Shown here: piece by piece, positions 56,763 through 64,000 of the stretch
How the letters are laid out: each line of letters starts with the position of its first letter
How positions within the stretch are numbered: position 1 is the first letter of the stretch
Assembly: GCF_024172095.1 (NCBI RefSeq)
Contig: NZ_JAMZDX010000001.1
Location: 400,001-464,000, forward strand
Source of the DNA: Kitasatospora cinereorecta
Lineage (GTDB): Bacteria > Actinomycetota > Actinomycetes > Streptomycetales > Streptomycetaceae
Length of the DNA: 64,000 nucleotides
Direction of reading: 5' to 3'
The notes under the pieces: generated by a model
What the model saw: the letters and a program-made list of their open reading frames with translations, nothing else
Database searches by the model: none
Told to the model about the DNA's origin: nothing
Made by a program: the position numbers and the translations under genes

Positions 56763-57632
56763 TTGACTGAGCAGTTGCGACTGATGGCTGTGCACGCGCA
56801 CCCGGACGACGAGTCCAGCAAGGGCGCGGCCACCATGGCGATGTACGTGTCGCAGGGGGTGGACGTGCTGGTTGCCACCTGTACCGGGGGAGAGCGCGGC
56901 TCGATCCTGAACCCGAAGCTCCAGGGCGACAAGTGGGTGGAGGAGAACATCCACGAGGTCCGCCGCAAGGAGATGGACGCCGCCCGGGAGATCCTCGGCG
57001 TCCAGCAGGCCTGGCTGGGCTACGTCGACTCGGGCCTGCCCGAGGGCGACCCGCTGCCCCCGCTCCCCGAGGGCTGCTTCGCCCTCGAGGACGTGAACGA
57101 GGCGGCCGGCGCCCTGGTCAAGCTGATCCGCGAGTTCCGCCCGCACGTGATCACCACGTACGACGAGAACGGCGGGTACCCGCACCCCGACCACATCATG
57201 ACCCACAAGATCACCATGGTGGCCTTCGACGCCGCCGGCGACCCGGACGCCTACCCGGAGGCCGGCGAGCCCTGGCAGCCGCAGAAGCTGTACTACAACC
57301 ACGGCTTCCCGATGGCCCGGATGCGCACCCTGCACACCTACCTCACCGAGCACGGGCACGACTCCCCGTACGGCGAGTGGATCGCCGGCTGGGAGAAGAG
57401 CGGCCGCAAGGAGCGGGAGATCACCACCCGCGTGACCTGCGACGACTTCTTCGAGATCCGGGACAAGGCGCTGATCGCCCACGCCACCCAGATCGACCCG
57501 GACGGCCCCTGGTTCCGCGTCCCGCTGGACATCCAGCGCGAGATCTGGCCGACCGAGGACTACGAGCTGGTCCGCTCCCACGTCGACACCGACCTGCCGG
57601 AGAGCGACCTCTTCGCCGGTCTGCGCAAGTAA
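56763..57632 (+). CDS. mca: Mycothiol conjugate amidase
   Basis: A 289-residue zinc amidase that cleaves mycothiol S-conjugates, releasing mercapturic acids during detoxification. The zinc motif AVHAHPDDESSKGAATMA and the HPDH segment (GYPHPDHIMTHK) are complete. TTG 56763 is the start because AAGGA lies about 9 bases upstream and family members begin with the same LTEQLRLMAVHAHPDD. A strong 12-bp hairpin follows the stop. Together with the transsulfuration genes it marks thiol metabolism in this window. Confidence 0.96.
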   Translation: MTEQLRLMAVHAHPDDESSKGAATMAMYVSQGVDVLVATCTGGERGSILNPKLQGDKWVEENIHEVRRKEMDAAREILGVQQAWLGYVDSGLPEGDPLPPLPEGCFALEDVNEAAGALVKLIREFRPHVITTYDENGGYPHPDHIMTHKITMVAFDAAGDPDAYPEAGEPWQPQKLYYNHGFPMARMRTLHTYLTEHGHDSPYGEWIAGWEKSGRKEREITTRVTCDDFFEIRDKALIAHATQIDPDGPWFRVPLDIQREIWPTEDYELVRSHVDTDLPESDLFAGLRK

Positions 57633-57650
57633 CGCCCCCTGCGGTACCCC

Positions 57651-57681
57651 GGTGACCCGGCCGCTGTCAGGCCGGGTCACC
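57651..57681 (+). terminator. 12-bp hairpin between mca and a small membrane protein
   Basis: A perfect 12-bp stem (57651-57662 with 57670-57681) and a 7-base loop, ending 8 bases before ATG 57690. It may reduce readthrough into the small gene. Confidence 0.7.
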
Positions 57682-57689
57682 ATGGAGGA

Positions 57690-57884
57690 ATGAGCACCCC
57701 CGTGACCCTGAACCACCTCGCCGCCGCGAACCTCGCCCTGGACGACACCAAGGTGACCCCCGGCCTGCTGGGCTTCGTCGTCTTCGCCGCCCTCGGCGTG
57801 GCGACCTGGTTCCTGCTGAAGTCGATGAACGCCCGCTTCAAGAAGATCGACTTCGCCGAGGAGCCCGAGCAGCCCAAGGAGTAG
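57690..57884 (+). CDS. Small membrane protein downstream of mca
   Basis: A 64-residue protein with one membrane segment ([22 protein letters not shown]) and a charged C-terminus ([15 protein letters not shown]). It is conserved downstream of mca in Streptomyces as far as I recall. The start is uncertain: GGAGGA directly abuts ATG 57690, while GTG 57702 lies 13 bases from the same site. Function unknown. Confidence 0.75.
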   Translation: MSTPVTLNHLAAANLALDDTKVTPGLLGFVVFAALGVATWFLLKSMNARFKKIDFAEEPEQPKE

Positions 57885-57918
57885 CCGCCGCGGCGCCGCG
57901 ATGCGCAAGGATGGGGGC

Positions 57919-59955
57919 ATGCCGAACCGTCTCGCGGACGCGACCTCGCCGTACCTGCTGCAGCACGCCGACAACCCGGTCGACTGGTGGCCCTGGGGGC
58001 CCGAGGCCTTCGCGGAGGCGGAACGGCGCGGGGTGCCCGTGCTGCTCTCGGTCGGCTACGCGGCGTGCCACTGGTGCCACGTGATGGCCCACGAGTCGTT
58101 CGAGGACGAGACCGTCGGGGCGTACCTGAACGAGCACTTCGTCGCGGTGAAGGTCGACCGCGAGGAGCGGCCGGACGTGGACGCCGTCTACATGGAGGCC
58201 GTCCAGGCCGCCACCGGGCAGGGCGGCTGGCCCATGACGGTCTTCCTCACCCCCGAGAAGGACCCGTTCTACTTCGGCACCTACTTCCCGCCGCAGCCCC
58301 GGCACGGCATGCCCGGCTTCCGGCAGGTGCTGGAGGGCGTCGCCGCCGCCTGGCGCGACCGCCGCGACGAGGTCGGCGAGGTGGCCGGCCGGATCCGCGC
58401 CGACCTGGCCGAGCGCGCCTCGGTGTACGCCGTCGGCAGCGGCGTGATGAAGCCCCCCGGCGACGCCGAACTGCACCTCGCCCTCACCGAGCTCAGCCGC
58501 ACCTTCGACGCCACCCACGGCGGTTTCGGCGGCGCCCCCAAGTTCCCGCCGTCCATGGCGATCGAGTTCCTGCTCCGCCACCACGCCCGCACCGGCTCCG
58601 AGGCCGCCCTCGAAATGGCGCAGCGCACCTGTGAGGCGATGGCCCGCGGCGGCCTCTACGACCAGCTCGGCGGCGGCTTCGCCCGGTACGCCGTCGACAA
58701 CCGCTGGGTCGTCCCGCACTTCGAGAAGATGCTGTACGACAACGCCCTGCTGCTGCGCGGGTACCTCCACCTGTGGCGGGCCACCGGCAGCGCGCAGGCC
58801 CGCCGGGTCGCGCTGGAGACCGCCGACTTCCTGCTGCGCGAACTGCGCACCCCCGAAGGCGGATTCGCCTCCGCCCTGGACGCCGACAGCCTCGACGAGG
58901 AGACCGGGAAGAGCGCCGAGGGCGCCTACTACGCCTGGGATCCGGGACAGCTGGTCGACGTCCTCGGACCGACCGACGCCGCCCTGGCCGCCCGCCTGTT
59001 CACCGTCACCGCCGAAGGCACCTTCGAACACGGCACCTCCGTGCTCCAGTTGCTCGCCGACCCCGAGGACGAGGACGAGTACCGGCGCATCCGCGACCTG
59101 CTGCTCACCGCCCGCGGCCGCCGGCCCGCCCCCGCCCGCGACGACAAGGTGGTCGCCGCCTGGAACGGCCTCGCCGTCGCCGCCCTCGCCGAGACCGGCG
59201 CCCTGCTGGAGCGCCCCGACCTGATCGAGGCCGCCGAGCGCGCCGCCGACCTGCTGATCACCGTCCACCTCACCCCCGAGGGACGCCTGCTGCGCACCTC
59301 CCGCGACGGCCGGGCCGGCACCAACGCCGGCGTCCTGGAGGACTACGCCGACACCGCCGAGGGCTTCCTCGCCCTGTACGCCGTCACCGGCGACAGCTCC
59401 TGGCTCGACCTGGCCGGCGAACTGCTCGACATCGTCCTGCTGCACTTCACCGACGACGTCTCCGGCGCCCTCTACGACACCGCGGACGACGCCGAGGAAC
59501 TCATCCGCCGTCCCCAGGACCCCAGCGACAACGCCACCCCCTCCGGCTGGACCGCCGCCGCCGGCGCCCTGCTCGGCTACGCCGCCTACACCGGCTCCGA
59601 GCGGCACCGCACCGCCGCCGAACGCGCCCTCGGCGTGGTCACCGCACTCGGCACCCGCGCCCCCCGGTTCATCGGCTGGGGCCTCGCCGTCGCCGAGGCC
59701 CTGCTCGACGGCCCGCGCGAGGTCGCCGTGGTCGGCGCCGAGGGCGACCCCGCCCGCGCCCTGCTGCACCGCACCGCCCTCGCCGCCACCGCCCCCGGCG
59801 CCGTCGTCGCCGTCGGCGAGCCCGGCAGCACCGAGGTGCCGCTGCTGGCCGACCGGCCGCTGCTCGACGGCCGGGCCGCCGCGTACGTCTGCCGGCACTT
59901 CACCTGCGACGCGCCGACGGCGGACGCCGAGGCGCTGGCGGAGAAGCTGGCGTAA
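57919..59955 (+). CDS. DUF255 thioredoxin-fold/glucosyl-hydrolase-like protein (YyaL type)
   Basis: A 678-residue protein. Residues 1-160 are a thioredoxin-like DUF255 domain with the motif [14 protein letters not shown] (CxxC). The rest is an alpha/alpha toroid like that of N-acylglucosamine epimerases ([68 protein letters not shown]). It is related to YyaL and to human SPATA20; the reaction is unknown. ATG 57919 with AAGGA upstream is preferred over ATG 57901. Confidence 0.92.
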   Translation: MPNRLADATSPYLLQHADNPVDWWPWGPEAFAEAERRGVPVLLSVGYAACHWCHVMAHESFEDETVGAYLNEHFVAVKVDREERPDVDAVYMEAVQAATGQGGWPMTVFLTPEKDPFYFGTYFPPQPRHGMPGFRQVLEGVAAAWRDRRDEVGEVAGRIRADLAERASVYAVGSGVMKPPGDAELHLALTELSRTFDATHGGFGGAPKFPPSMAIEFLLRHHARTGSEAALEMAQRTCEAMARGGLYDQLGGGFARYAVDNRWVVPHFEKMLYDNALLLRGYLHLWRATGSAQARRVALETADFLLRELRTPEGGFASALDADSLDEETGKSAEGAYYAWDPGQLVDVLGPTDAALAARLFTVTAEGTFEHGTSVLQLLADPEDEDEYRRIRDLLLTARGRRPAPARDDKVVAAWNGLAVAALAETGALLERPDLIEAAERAADLLITVHLTPEGRLLRTSRDGRAGTNAGVLEDYADTAEGFLALYAVTGDSSWLDLAGELLDIVLLHFTDDVSGALYDTADDAEELIRRPQDPSDNATPSGWTAAAGALLGYAAYTGSERHRTAAERALGVVTALGTRAPRFIGWGLAVAEALLDGPREVAVVGAEGDPARALLHRTALAATAPGAVVAVGEPGSTEVPLLADRPLLDGRAAAYVCRHFTCDAPTADAEALAEKLA

Positions 59956-59985
59956 ATCCGTTGGTGCCAGGGCGCGGACGGGGGA

Positions 59986-59991
59986 CAGGCT
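59986..59991 (+). promoter_or_regulatory. -10 box CAGGCT 7 bases before the GNAT start (leaderless type)
   Basis: CAGGCT is followed by 7 bases and ATG 59999. No ribosome site is seen. Confidence 0.45.
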
Positions 59992-59998
59992 TGGAAAC

Positions 59999-60850
59999 AT
60001 GACCTGGACCCTGACCGCATCCCTGGACGAGTTCCGCGCCGAGGCGGGCGCCCTCCTCACCGCCCACCCTGCGCAGAACACGGTGCTGCTCACCATCGCC
60101 GACCGGCTCGCCCGGAGCGGCCCGCACGTCTTCGGCACCGAGCCGCCCCGCTTCGGCTGGTGGCGGCCGGAGCCGGACGGCCCGGTCACCGGCGTCTACC
60201 TGCAGACCCCGCCGTACCCGCCCCGGCTCGGGGTGATGCCCGTCGAGGCAGGCGCCGCCCTCGCCGACGCGCTGAACGCCCGCACCCCGGCACCGACCGG
60301 GGTCAGCGGCACCAAACCCGCGGCGCTCGCCTTCGCCGAGCGGTGGCAGGCCCTGACCGGCACCACCGCGCACCTGCTGCGGGACGAACGGCTCTACCGG
60401 CTCGGCCGGTTGACGCCGCCCGACCCCGCGCCCGCCGGGCACGTCCGCACCGCCGGGCCGGGCGACCGGGAGCTGCTGATCCGCTGGTTCGGCGCTTTCG
60501 CGACCGAGGTCGGCATCGACCGGCACGCCGACCTCGGCGCCCAGGCGGACCGGTGGATCGCCGAGGGCAGCTCGCACCTCTGGGAGGACGGCGGCCGCCC
60601 GGTCTCCCTGGCGGGCGCCGGTCCGGTCGTCGCCGGCATGTCCCGGATCGGCCCGGTCTACACGCCGCCCGAGCTCCGCGCCCGCGGCTACGCCGCCGCC
60701 GTGGTCGCCGCCGCGTCCGCCCACGCGATCGCCGCGGGCGCCGGCGAGGTCCTCCTCTACACCGACCTGGCCAACCCCACCAGCAACTCCCTCTACCAGC
60801 GCCTCGGCTACCGCCCGGTCGAGGACAGCGTGGTCCTGTCGCTGCACTGA
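59999..60850 (+). CDS. GNAT-family N-acetyltransferase
   Basis: A 283-residue protein. The C-terminal half is a GNAT domain with acetyl-CoA loop ELRARGYAAAVVAAASAHA (Q/RxxGxG/A type), TDLANPTSNSLYQRLGYRPVED and the final VVLSLH. The N-terminal half (DEFRAEAGALLTAHPAQNTVLLTIADRL) is a partner domain found in related bacterial acetyltransferases. Substrate unknown. Leaderless start predicted. Confidence 0.9.
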   Translation: MTWTLTASLDEFRAEAGALLTAHPAQNTVLLTIADRLARSGPHVFGTEPPRFGWWRPEPDGPVTGVYLQTPPYPPRLGVMPVEAGAALADALNARTPAPTGVSGTKPAALAFAERWQALTGTTAHLLRDERLYRLGRLTPPDPAPAGHVRTAGPGDRELLIRWFGAFATEVGIDRHADLGAQADRWIAEGSSHLWEDGGRPVSLAGAGPVVAGMSRIGPVYTPPELRARGYAAAVVAAASAHAIAAGAGEVLLYTDLANPTSNSLYQRLGYRPVEDSVVLSLH

Positions 60851-60875
60851 GCCGTCCGGGCGCGGGAGTCCAGGC

Positions 60876-61805
60876 TCAGTCCCACTCCCAGGTGATGCCG
60901 AGGAGGCCGGGGCGGAGGTCGGTGGCGACGAGGTGGACGCAGTGGTGGCCGTCGAGGGTGAGGTCCTCGGTCTCGTACGGTCTGCCGCCGGGGTCGCGGA
61001 CGGCGAAGCGGGCGCAGCGCACGGGGAGGGCGCGGGGGTGGAAGCTCACCTGGAGGACGTACTGGCCGGCGCCGGCGTTGAAGCCGCGGACGTACTCGCG
61101 GCTGGGTCCGGTGCCCGGGGCGTCGTCGAAGCCGTAGGCGAGCAGGTGGGTGTCGCCGGTGCGCAGCCGGCGGTCCAGGAGGAGTTCGGCGACCAGCATC
61201 TCGGCGGCGGGGTCGCGGCGGATCCGGCCCGGACGGCAGTTCTCCTCGGCGCGGACGGCGACGCGGTCGATGTCGCAGCCCGGGTCGCCCTGGTAGAGCG
61301 CGAGGTAGCGGTCGAGGCCGTCGCGGTGGGCGCGCAGCACGTGCTGGGAGTCGCGGCGGACCTGGCGGCGGTCGGGGCCGATCCGGATCCGTTCCAGGTG
61401 GGTGACGGTGTGCAGGCCGGTGTCGGGCGGTCCGGCGATGACGGCGAGCAGGCCGTCGACCGCCTCGGCGGGGGCGATCAGGTCGCGGTACGGGCGGACG
61501 GCGGGCGCGGCCGGTCCGCCGGGCGCACGGCGGGGGCCGAGCAGCCGGGTGAGTGAGTGGGCGGGGAGGTCGAGCACCTCCTCCAAGGCCCGGACGGCAC
61601 GCAGGGATTCGGGCCGTTCGGGCCGGCGCCGCCCCTGCTGCCAGTAGCTGAGGCTGGTCACGCCGACCCGGACGCCGCGCCGGGCCAGGTGCTGCTGCAC
61701 CCGGTGCAGGGCGAGGCCGCGGGTGGCGATGGCGGTGCGCAGGGCGAGGTGGAACGGCCCGGTGCGCAGGGCCGCGGCGAGTTCGGGCTGGACGGTCTGC
61801 TGCAT
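60876..61805 (-). CDS. XRE-type transcriptional regulator
   Basis: A 309-residue protein with an N-terminal helix-turn-helix of the XRE/lambda-repressor kind (LALRTAIATRGLALHRVQQHLARRGVRVGVTSLSYWQQGRRRPERPESL spans it) and a C-terminal ligand-type region (RVRAEENCRPGRIRRDPAAEMLVAE). It resembles the regulators placed beside secreted peptidase genes in actinomycetes. ATG 61805 has GGAGG 5 bases upstream. It is divergent from the protease gene, across a region with several GTTCAC/GTGAAC motifs. Confidence 0.85.
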   Translation of the reverse strand: MQQTVQPELAAALRTGPFHLALRTAIATRGLALHRVQQHLARRGVRVGVTSLSYWQQGRRRPERPESLRAVRALEEVLDLPAHSLTRLLGPRRAPGGPAAPAVRPYRDLIAPAEAVDGLLAVIAGPPDTGLHTVTHLERIRIGPDRRQVRRDSQHVLRAHRDGLDRYLALYQGDPGCDIDRVAVRAEENCRPGRIRRDPAAEMLVAELLLDRRLRTGDTHLLAYGFDDAPGTGPSREYVRGFNAGAGQYVLQVSFHPRALPVRCARFAVRDPGGRPYETEDLTLDGHHCVHLVATDLRPGLLGITWEWD

Positions 61806-61825
61806 GGCCACCTCCGGAACCGATG

Positions 61826-61979
61826 GTGAATGTTCACACCATCACGGCGGGTTGTCACCGGTCGCGGCGAGACAACGGCGGCCGGGCGAGGCCCCGTTCA
61901 CACCCGAGCCGGTCCGTTCACATCCGAACTCCGGCCGGAAACACGCTTGTTGACCGCTTTCGGTCAACGGCTCGATGCT
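61826..61979 (+). promoter_or_regulatory. Operator-like cluster and promoter between XRE gene and protease
   Basis: A palindrome GTGAA-N2-TTCAC (61826-61837) abuts the XRE start, and a direct repeat of a 15-base GTTCACA element (61894-61908 and 61914-61928) is spaced 20 bases apart. A TTGACC -35 (61950-61955) with a GATGCT -10 (61974-61979), spacing 18, forms a promoter for the protease; a perfect 8-bp inverted repeat (61949-61968) overlaps it. Confidence 0.65.
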
Positions 61980-62047
61980 CACTCCCAGCGCGTCCGGACG
62001 CCGCCCCCACATCCCTCTCCTGCGTATCGCAAGGAGGTCCATCCCCC

Positions 62048-62713
62048 ATGCCCCACACCCCCACCGGATGGCGCCGCACCGTGGCGGCCCTCGCCCTGGG
62101 CGTCCTGGCGCCGGCCCTGACCGTCGCCACCTCCACTCCCGCCTCCGCCCAGGCGGGCCCGCCGGCCGTGGTGGCGCCCCCCACCGCCACCACGGCCGGT
62201 ACCGCCCGCGCGGCCTCGACCGCGCTCGACGGCACCTGGCGCACCCTCGACATCTCCATGCAGCAACAGCAGCAGGACAACTGGTGCTGGGCGGCGAGCG
62301 GCAACACCATCGCCACCTGGTTCGGCTACTCGTACAGCCAGAACCAGTTCTGCAACGCCGCCTTCAACCGCTCGACCGACTCGACCTGCCCCAACAACCA
62401 GGCGACGCTCGGCAACGTGCAGACCGCGTTCAGCCGGATCGGCATCAACCCCGGCTCGTACGTGACCGGCTACCTGCGCTACGCCACGGTGCAGAGCGAG
62501 ATCGACGGCAACCGGCCGATCGAGACCCGGATCCAGTGGAGCTCCGGCGGCGGCCACATGCACGTGGTGTACGGCTACGACGCCGGCAACGACTGGGTCT
62601 ACTGGGGCGACCCGTGGCCGTCCAACTACCGCTACAACTGGGCGGACTACTGGTACTACGTGAACAACGACTCGTTCTCGTGGACCCACTCCCTGTACCG
62701 GATCGGCGCGTGA
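62048..62713 (+). CDS. Secreted papain-like cysteine protease
   Basis: A 221-residue protein with a signal peptide (LALGVLAPALTVATSTPASAQA) and a C39/papain-like domain. The catalytic cysteine is in NWCWAASGNTIA, the histidine in SGGGHMHVVYGYDAGNDW, and the final Asn/Asp in WGDPWPSNYRYNWADYW. ATG 62048 has AAGGAGG about 10 bases upstream. It ends 11 bases before a membrane-anchored partner gene, so they are probably coupled. The substrate is unknown; a bacteriocin, peptide or own-surface role is possible. Confidence 0.88.
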   Translation: MPHTPTGWRRTVAALALGVLAPALTVATSTPASAQAGPPAVVAPPTATTAGTARAASTALDGTWRTLDISMQQQQQDNWCWAASGNTIATWFGYSYSQNQFCNAAFNRSTDSTCPNNQATLGNVQTAFSRIGINPGSYVTGYLRYATVQSEIDGNRPIETRIQWSSGGGHMHVVYGYDAGNDWVYWGDPWPSNYRYNWADYWYYVNNDSFSWTHSLYRIGA

Positions 62714-62724
62714 GGAGCGAAGCC

Positions 62725-63576
62725 ATGACCGACCACCGCAAGCACCTCGCCCGCGCCGCCGCCGCGGCGCTGCTGGCCTCGGCCCTGAGCCTGGCCGCCG
62801 CTCCGGCCGCCACCGCGGCGGACGCTTCCGCCCCGCTCGCCCCGGTGCCCGGGGCCGACCTGGCGGCCGCCCGCGGCGCCGTCCAGGCCCCCGCGGTCCT
62901 GGACCAGCTGGGGCACTTCTTCGCCCGCCGGGGAGTGCCGCCCACCCAGCCGTCGGCGCTGAGCCCGGCCCAGGAGGCGCAGGCCGCCGCCGAGGCCTCC
63001 CCGCGGCTCAGCGGTGACACCGTCCCCGTCTACAGCCTGGCCGCGGACTTCGTGGCCGGCAGCCCCGGGGCGGCCGTCGCCCGGGCCGAGTTCACCGCCA
63101 CCCGGGCGGTCTCGGCCGACGGCCAGGTCGCCTCGGTCTGGACCGTCCGGCAGGGCGGCTCCTGGAAGGTGGTCAACATCGCCTCCGGCGGCGACGAGAC
63201 CGACTACGCGGCCCGGGCCGCGGCCGGCGGGGGCGGCACCGCCTTCCGCGAGCCGCAGATCGACGCCTGGTACGTGCTGCGCGGCGGCCGCGTGCTGCCG
63301 CTGGACGACGCCGCCCGCCGCTCGGTCGGCGACGGCGGGGTGAGCCTGGCCGGGTACCAGAAGCTGGTCCACCAGCGGTACGGGGACAAGCTGCCCGGCT
63401 CGGCCTACGACCGGGCCGGCCGCGGCGGCGGGTATGCCGCGGAGCCGCCCGGCGTCGGTGACGGGGCCGGTGGCGGGCTGCTGCCGGCGACCGCCGCGGC
63501 GGCGCTCGGGGCGACGGCGCTGGCCGGCGTCGGGCTCGCCCTGCGCCGTCGAAAGGCGGTGGGGCAGCGCGTCTAG
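62725..63576 (+). CDS. Secreted membrane-anchored protein downstream of the protease
   Basis: A 283-residue protein with a signal peptide (AAAAALLASALSLAAAPAATAA), a globular domain (LDQLGHFFARRGVPP, VYSLAADFVAGSPGA, SVWTVRQGGSWKVVNIASGGDETDY) and a C-terminal membrane anchor ending RRRKAVGQRV. The middle segment resembles a decoy or inhibitor-like domain but I do not recognise it. AGGAG lies 8 bases upstream. It lies 11 bases after the protease and probably acts with it outside the cell. Confidence 0.8.
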   Translation: MTDHRKHLARAAAAALLASALSLAAAPAATAADASAPLAPVPGADLAAARGAVQAPAVLDQLGHFFARRGVPPTQPSALSPAQEAQAAAEASPRLSGDTVPVYSLAADFVAGSPGAAVARAEFTATRAVSADGQVASVWTVRQGGSWKVVNIASGGDETDYAARAAAGGGGTAFREPQIDAWYVLRGGRVLPLDDAARRSVGDGGVSLAGYQKLVHQRYGDKLPGSAYDRAGRGGGYAAEPPGVGDGAGGGLLPATAAAALGATALAGVGLALRRRKAVGQRV

Positions 63577-63739
63577 AGCGGCGTGGCGCGGCGGCCGGGT
63601 CCGGGCAGGACCCGGCCGCCGTGTGTCGACCACTGGAATTGATGCAACGTTGATCCCCCGTTCGCCCCGGCAGGTGCTGAACATGTCACCGTAGGTGGGG
63701 AGGTTTCTGACACCGGGTCACACGGCGGGAGGTTGCCGG

Positions 63740-63991
63740 ATGGAGCTCAGTGGAGCGCAGTTCTGGGGCGCGGTGACGGCGGTGACCGCCGCCCTGGCCG
63801 TGGTCGCGGGCTATCTGCTCGGCGGGCCGCGGATGGTCTGGGCGGTCTCCGCCGTCGAGGTGCTGGTGCTGATGGCGTACGTCGGGTGGAAGTTCCGCGC
63901 CAAGGCGCATGTGCGCACGGCAGGCGAAGGGCCCGACGCGGCGCACTGCGAGCGCTGCCGTCGGGCCCGGGAGAGGCTGGACGCGGCCTGA
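63740..63991 (+). CDS. Small membrane protein with a CxxC pair
   Basis: An 83-residue protein with two hydrophobic segments (FWGAVTAVTAALAVVAGYLLG and MVWAVSAVEVLVLMAYVGW) and a short cytoplasmic or outer tail with HCERCRRARE (CxxC). No family recognised. ATG 63740 has GGGAGG 8 bases upstream; a longer in-frame GTG at 63695 is not preferred. The window ends just after it. Confidence 0.75.
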   Translation: MELSGAQFWGAVTAVTAALAVVAGYLLGGPRMVWAVSAVEVLVLMAYVGWKFRAKAHVRTAGEGPDAAHCERCRRARERLDAA

Positions 63992-64000
63992 GTCGTCCCG

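Overview
The window is very GC-rich, gene-dense chromosomal DNA from an actinomycete of the family Streptomycetaceae (Streptomyces or Kitasatospora; I cannot separate them from sequence alone). The reasons are strong third-position G/C, frequent GTG starts, a TAGGCT/TACGCT type of -10 box, mycothiol metabolism (mca), a tRNA-Leu with UAA anticodon that matches bldA, a ydaO riboswitch in front of an Rpf-type muralytic gene, a Rex-like site in front of ndh, and a gene order (mfd, mazG, rpf, eno, divIC, ppx, ndh) that I remember as conserved in Streptomyces. I saw no insertion sequence, prophage, integrase, CRISPR array or rRNA. I noticed no in-frame TTA codon in the genes I read.

Layout. Bases 1-4136 hold the end of a nucleotide-sugar locus: an epimerase tail, two DegT-type sugar aminotransferases and, between them in overlapping frames, a metallo-beta-lactamase/Rieske fusion. 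Bases 4243-7681 hold two large adjacent genes built from polymorphic-toxin parts: a WHH-type HNH nuclease fused to a SUKH immunity domain, then an Imm35-like/deaminase/SUKH-4 fusion. This is the best candidate in the window for a little-described system. A DivIVA/FilP-like coiled-coil gene, an SDR and a WbpA-type nucleotide-sugar dehydrogenase follow (7894-11355).

Bases 11943-32293 are mostly core genes: mfd, a secreted TagC-like protein, a lipoprotein, an orphan HTH/N6-methylase/HsdS-like fusion, a membrane protein with a Ser/Thr kinase, a SurA-like lipoprotein, mazG, a degenerate SDR, a P450, riboswitch-controlled rpf, eno, divIC, a DUF501 gene, ppx and Rex-type ndh. Bases 32563-45274 hold a FtsX/MacB-type ABC exporter, bldA, a VanZ-like protein, a BI-1 family protein, a thiolase, an SGNH hydrolase, a cystathionine beta-synthase and several small conserved genes.

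Bases 45401-63991 hold an L,D-transpeptidase, a lipoprotein that appears to start at ATC, a cupin, a secreted B-type lectin, msrA, cystathionine gamma-lyase/synthase, a MarR regulator, threonine dehydratase, a Drr-type ABC exporter behind twin palindromes, greA, a DUF4307 gene, mca, a DUF255 thioredoxin-fold protein, a GNAT protein, and an XRE regulator divergent from a secreted papain-like protease and its membrane-anchored partner.

Functionally, the two transsulfuration enzymes (43077-44477 and 50197-51351) link homocysteine to cysteine and so to mycothiol (mca). Rpf, the L,D-transpeptidase, the TagC-like protein and DivIC act on the cell wall and division. Many intergenic gaps carry hairpin terminators, and three carry copies of one dispersed palindrome.
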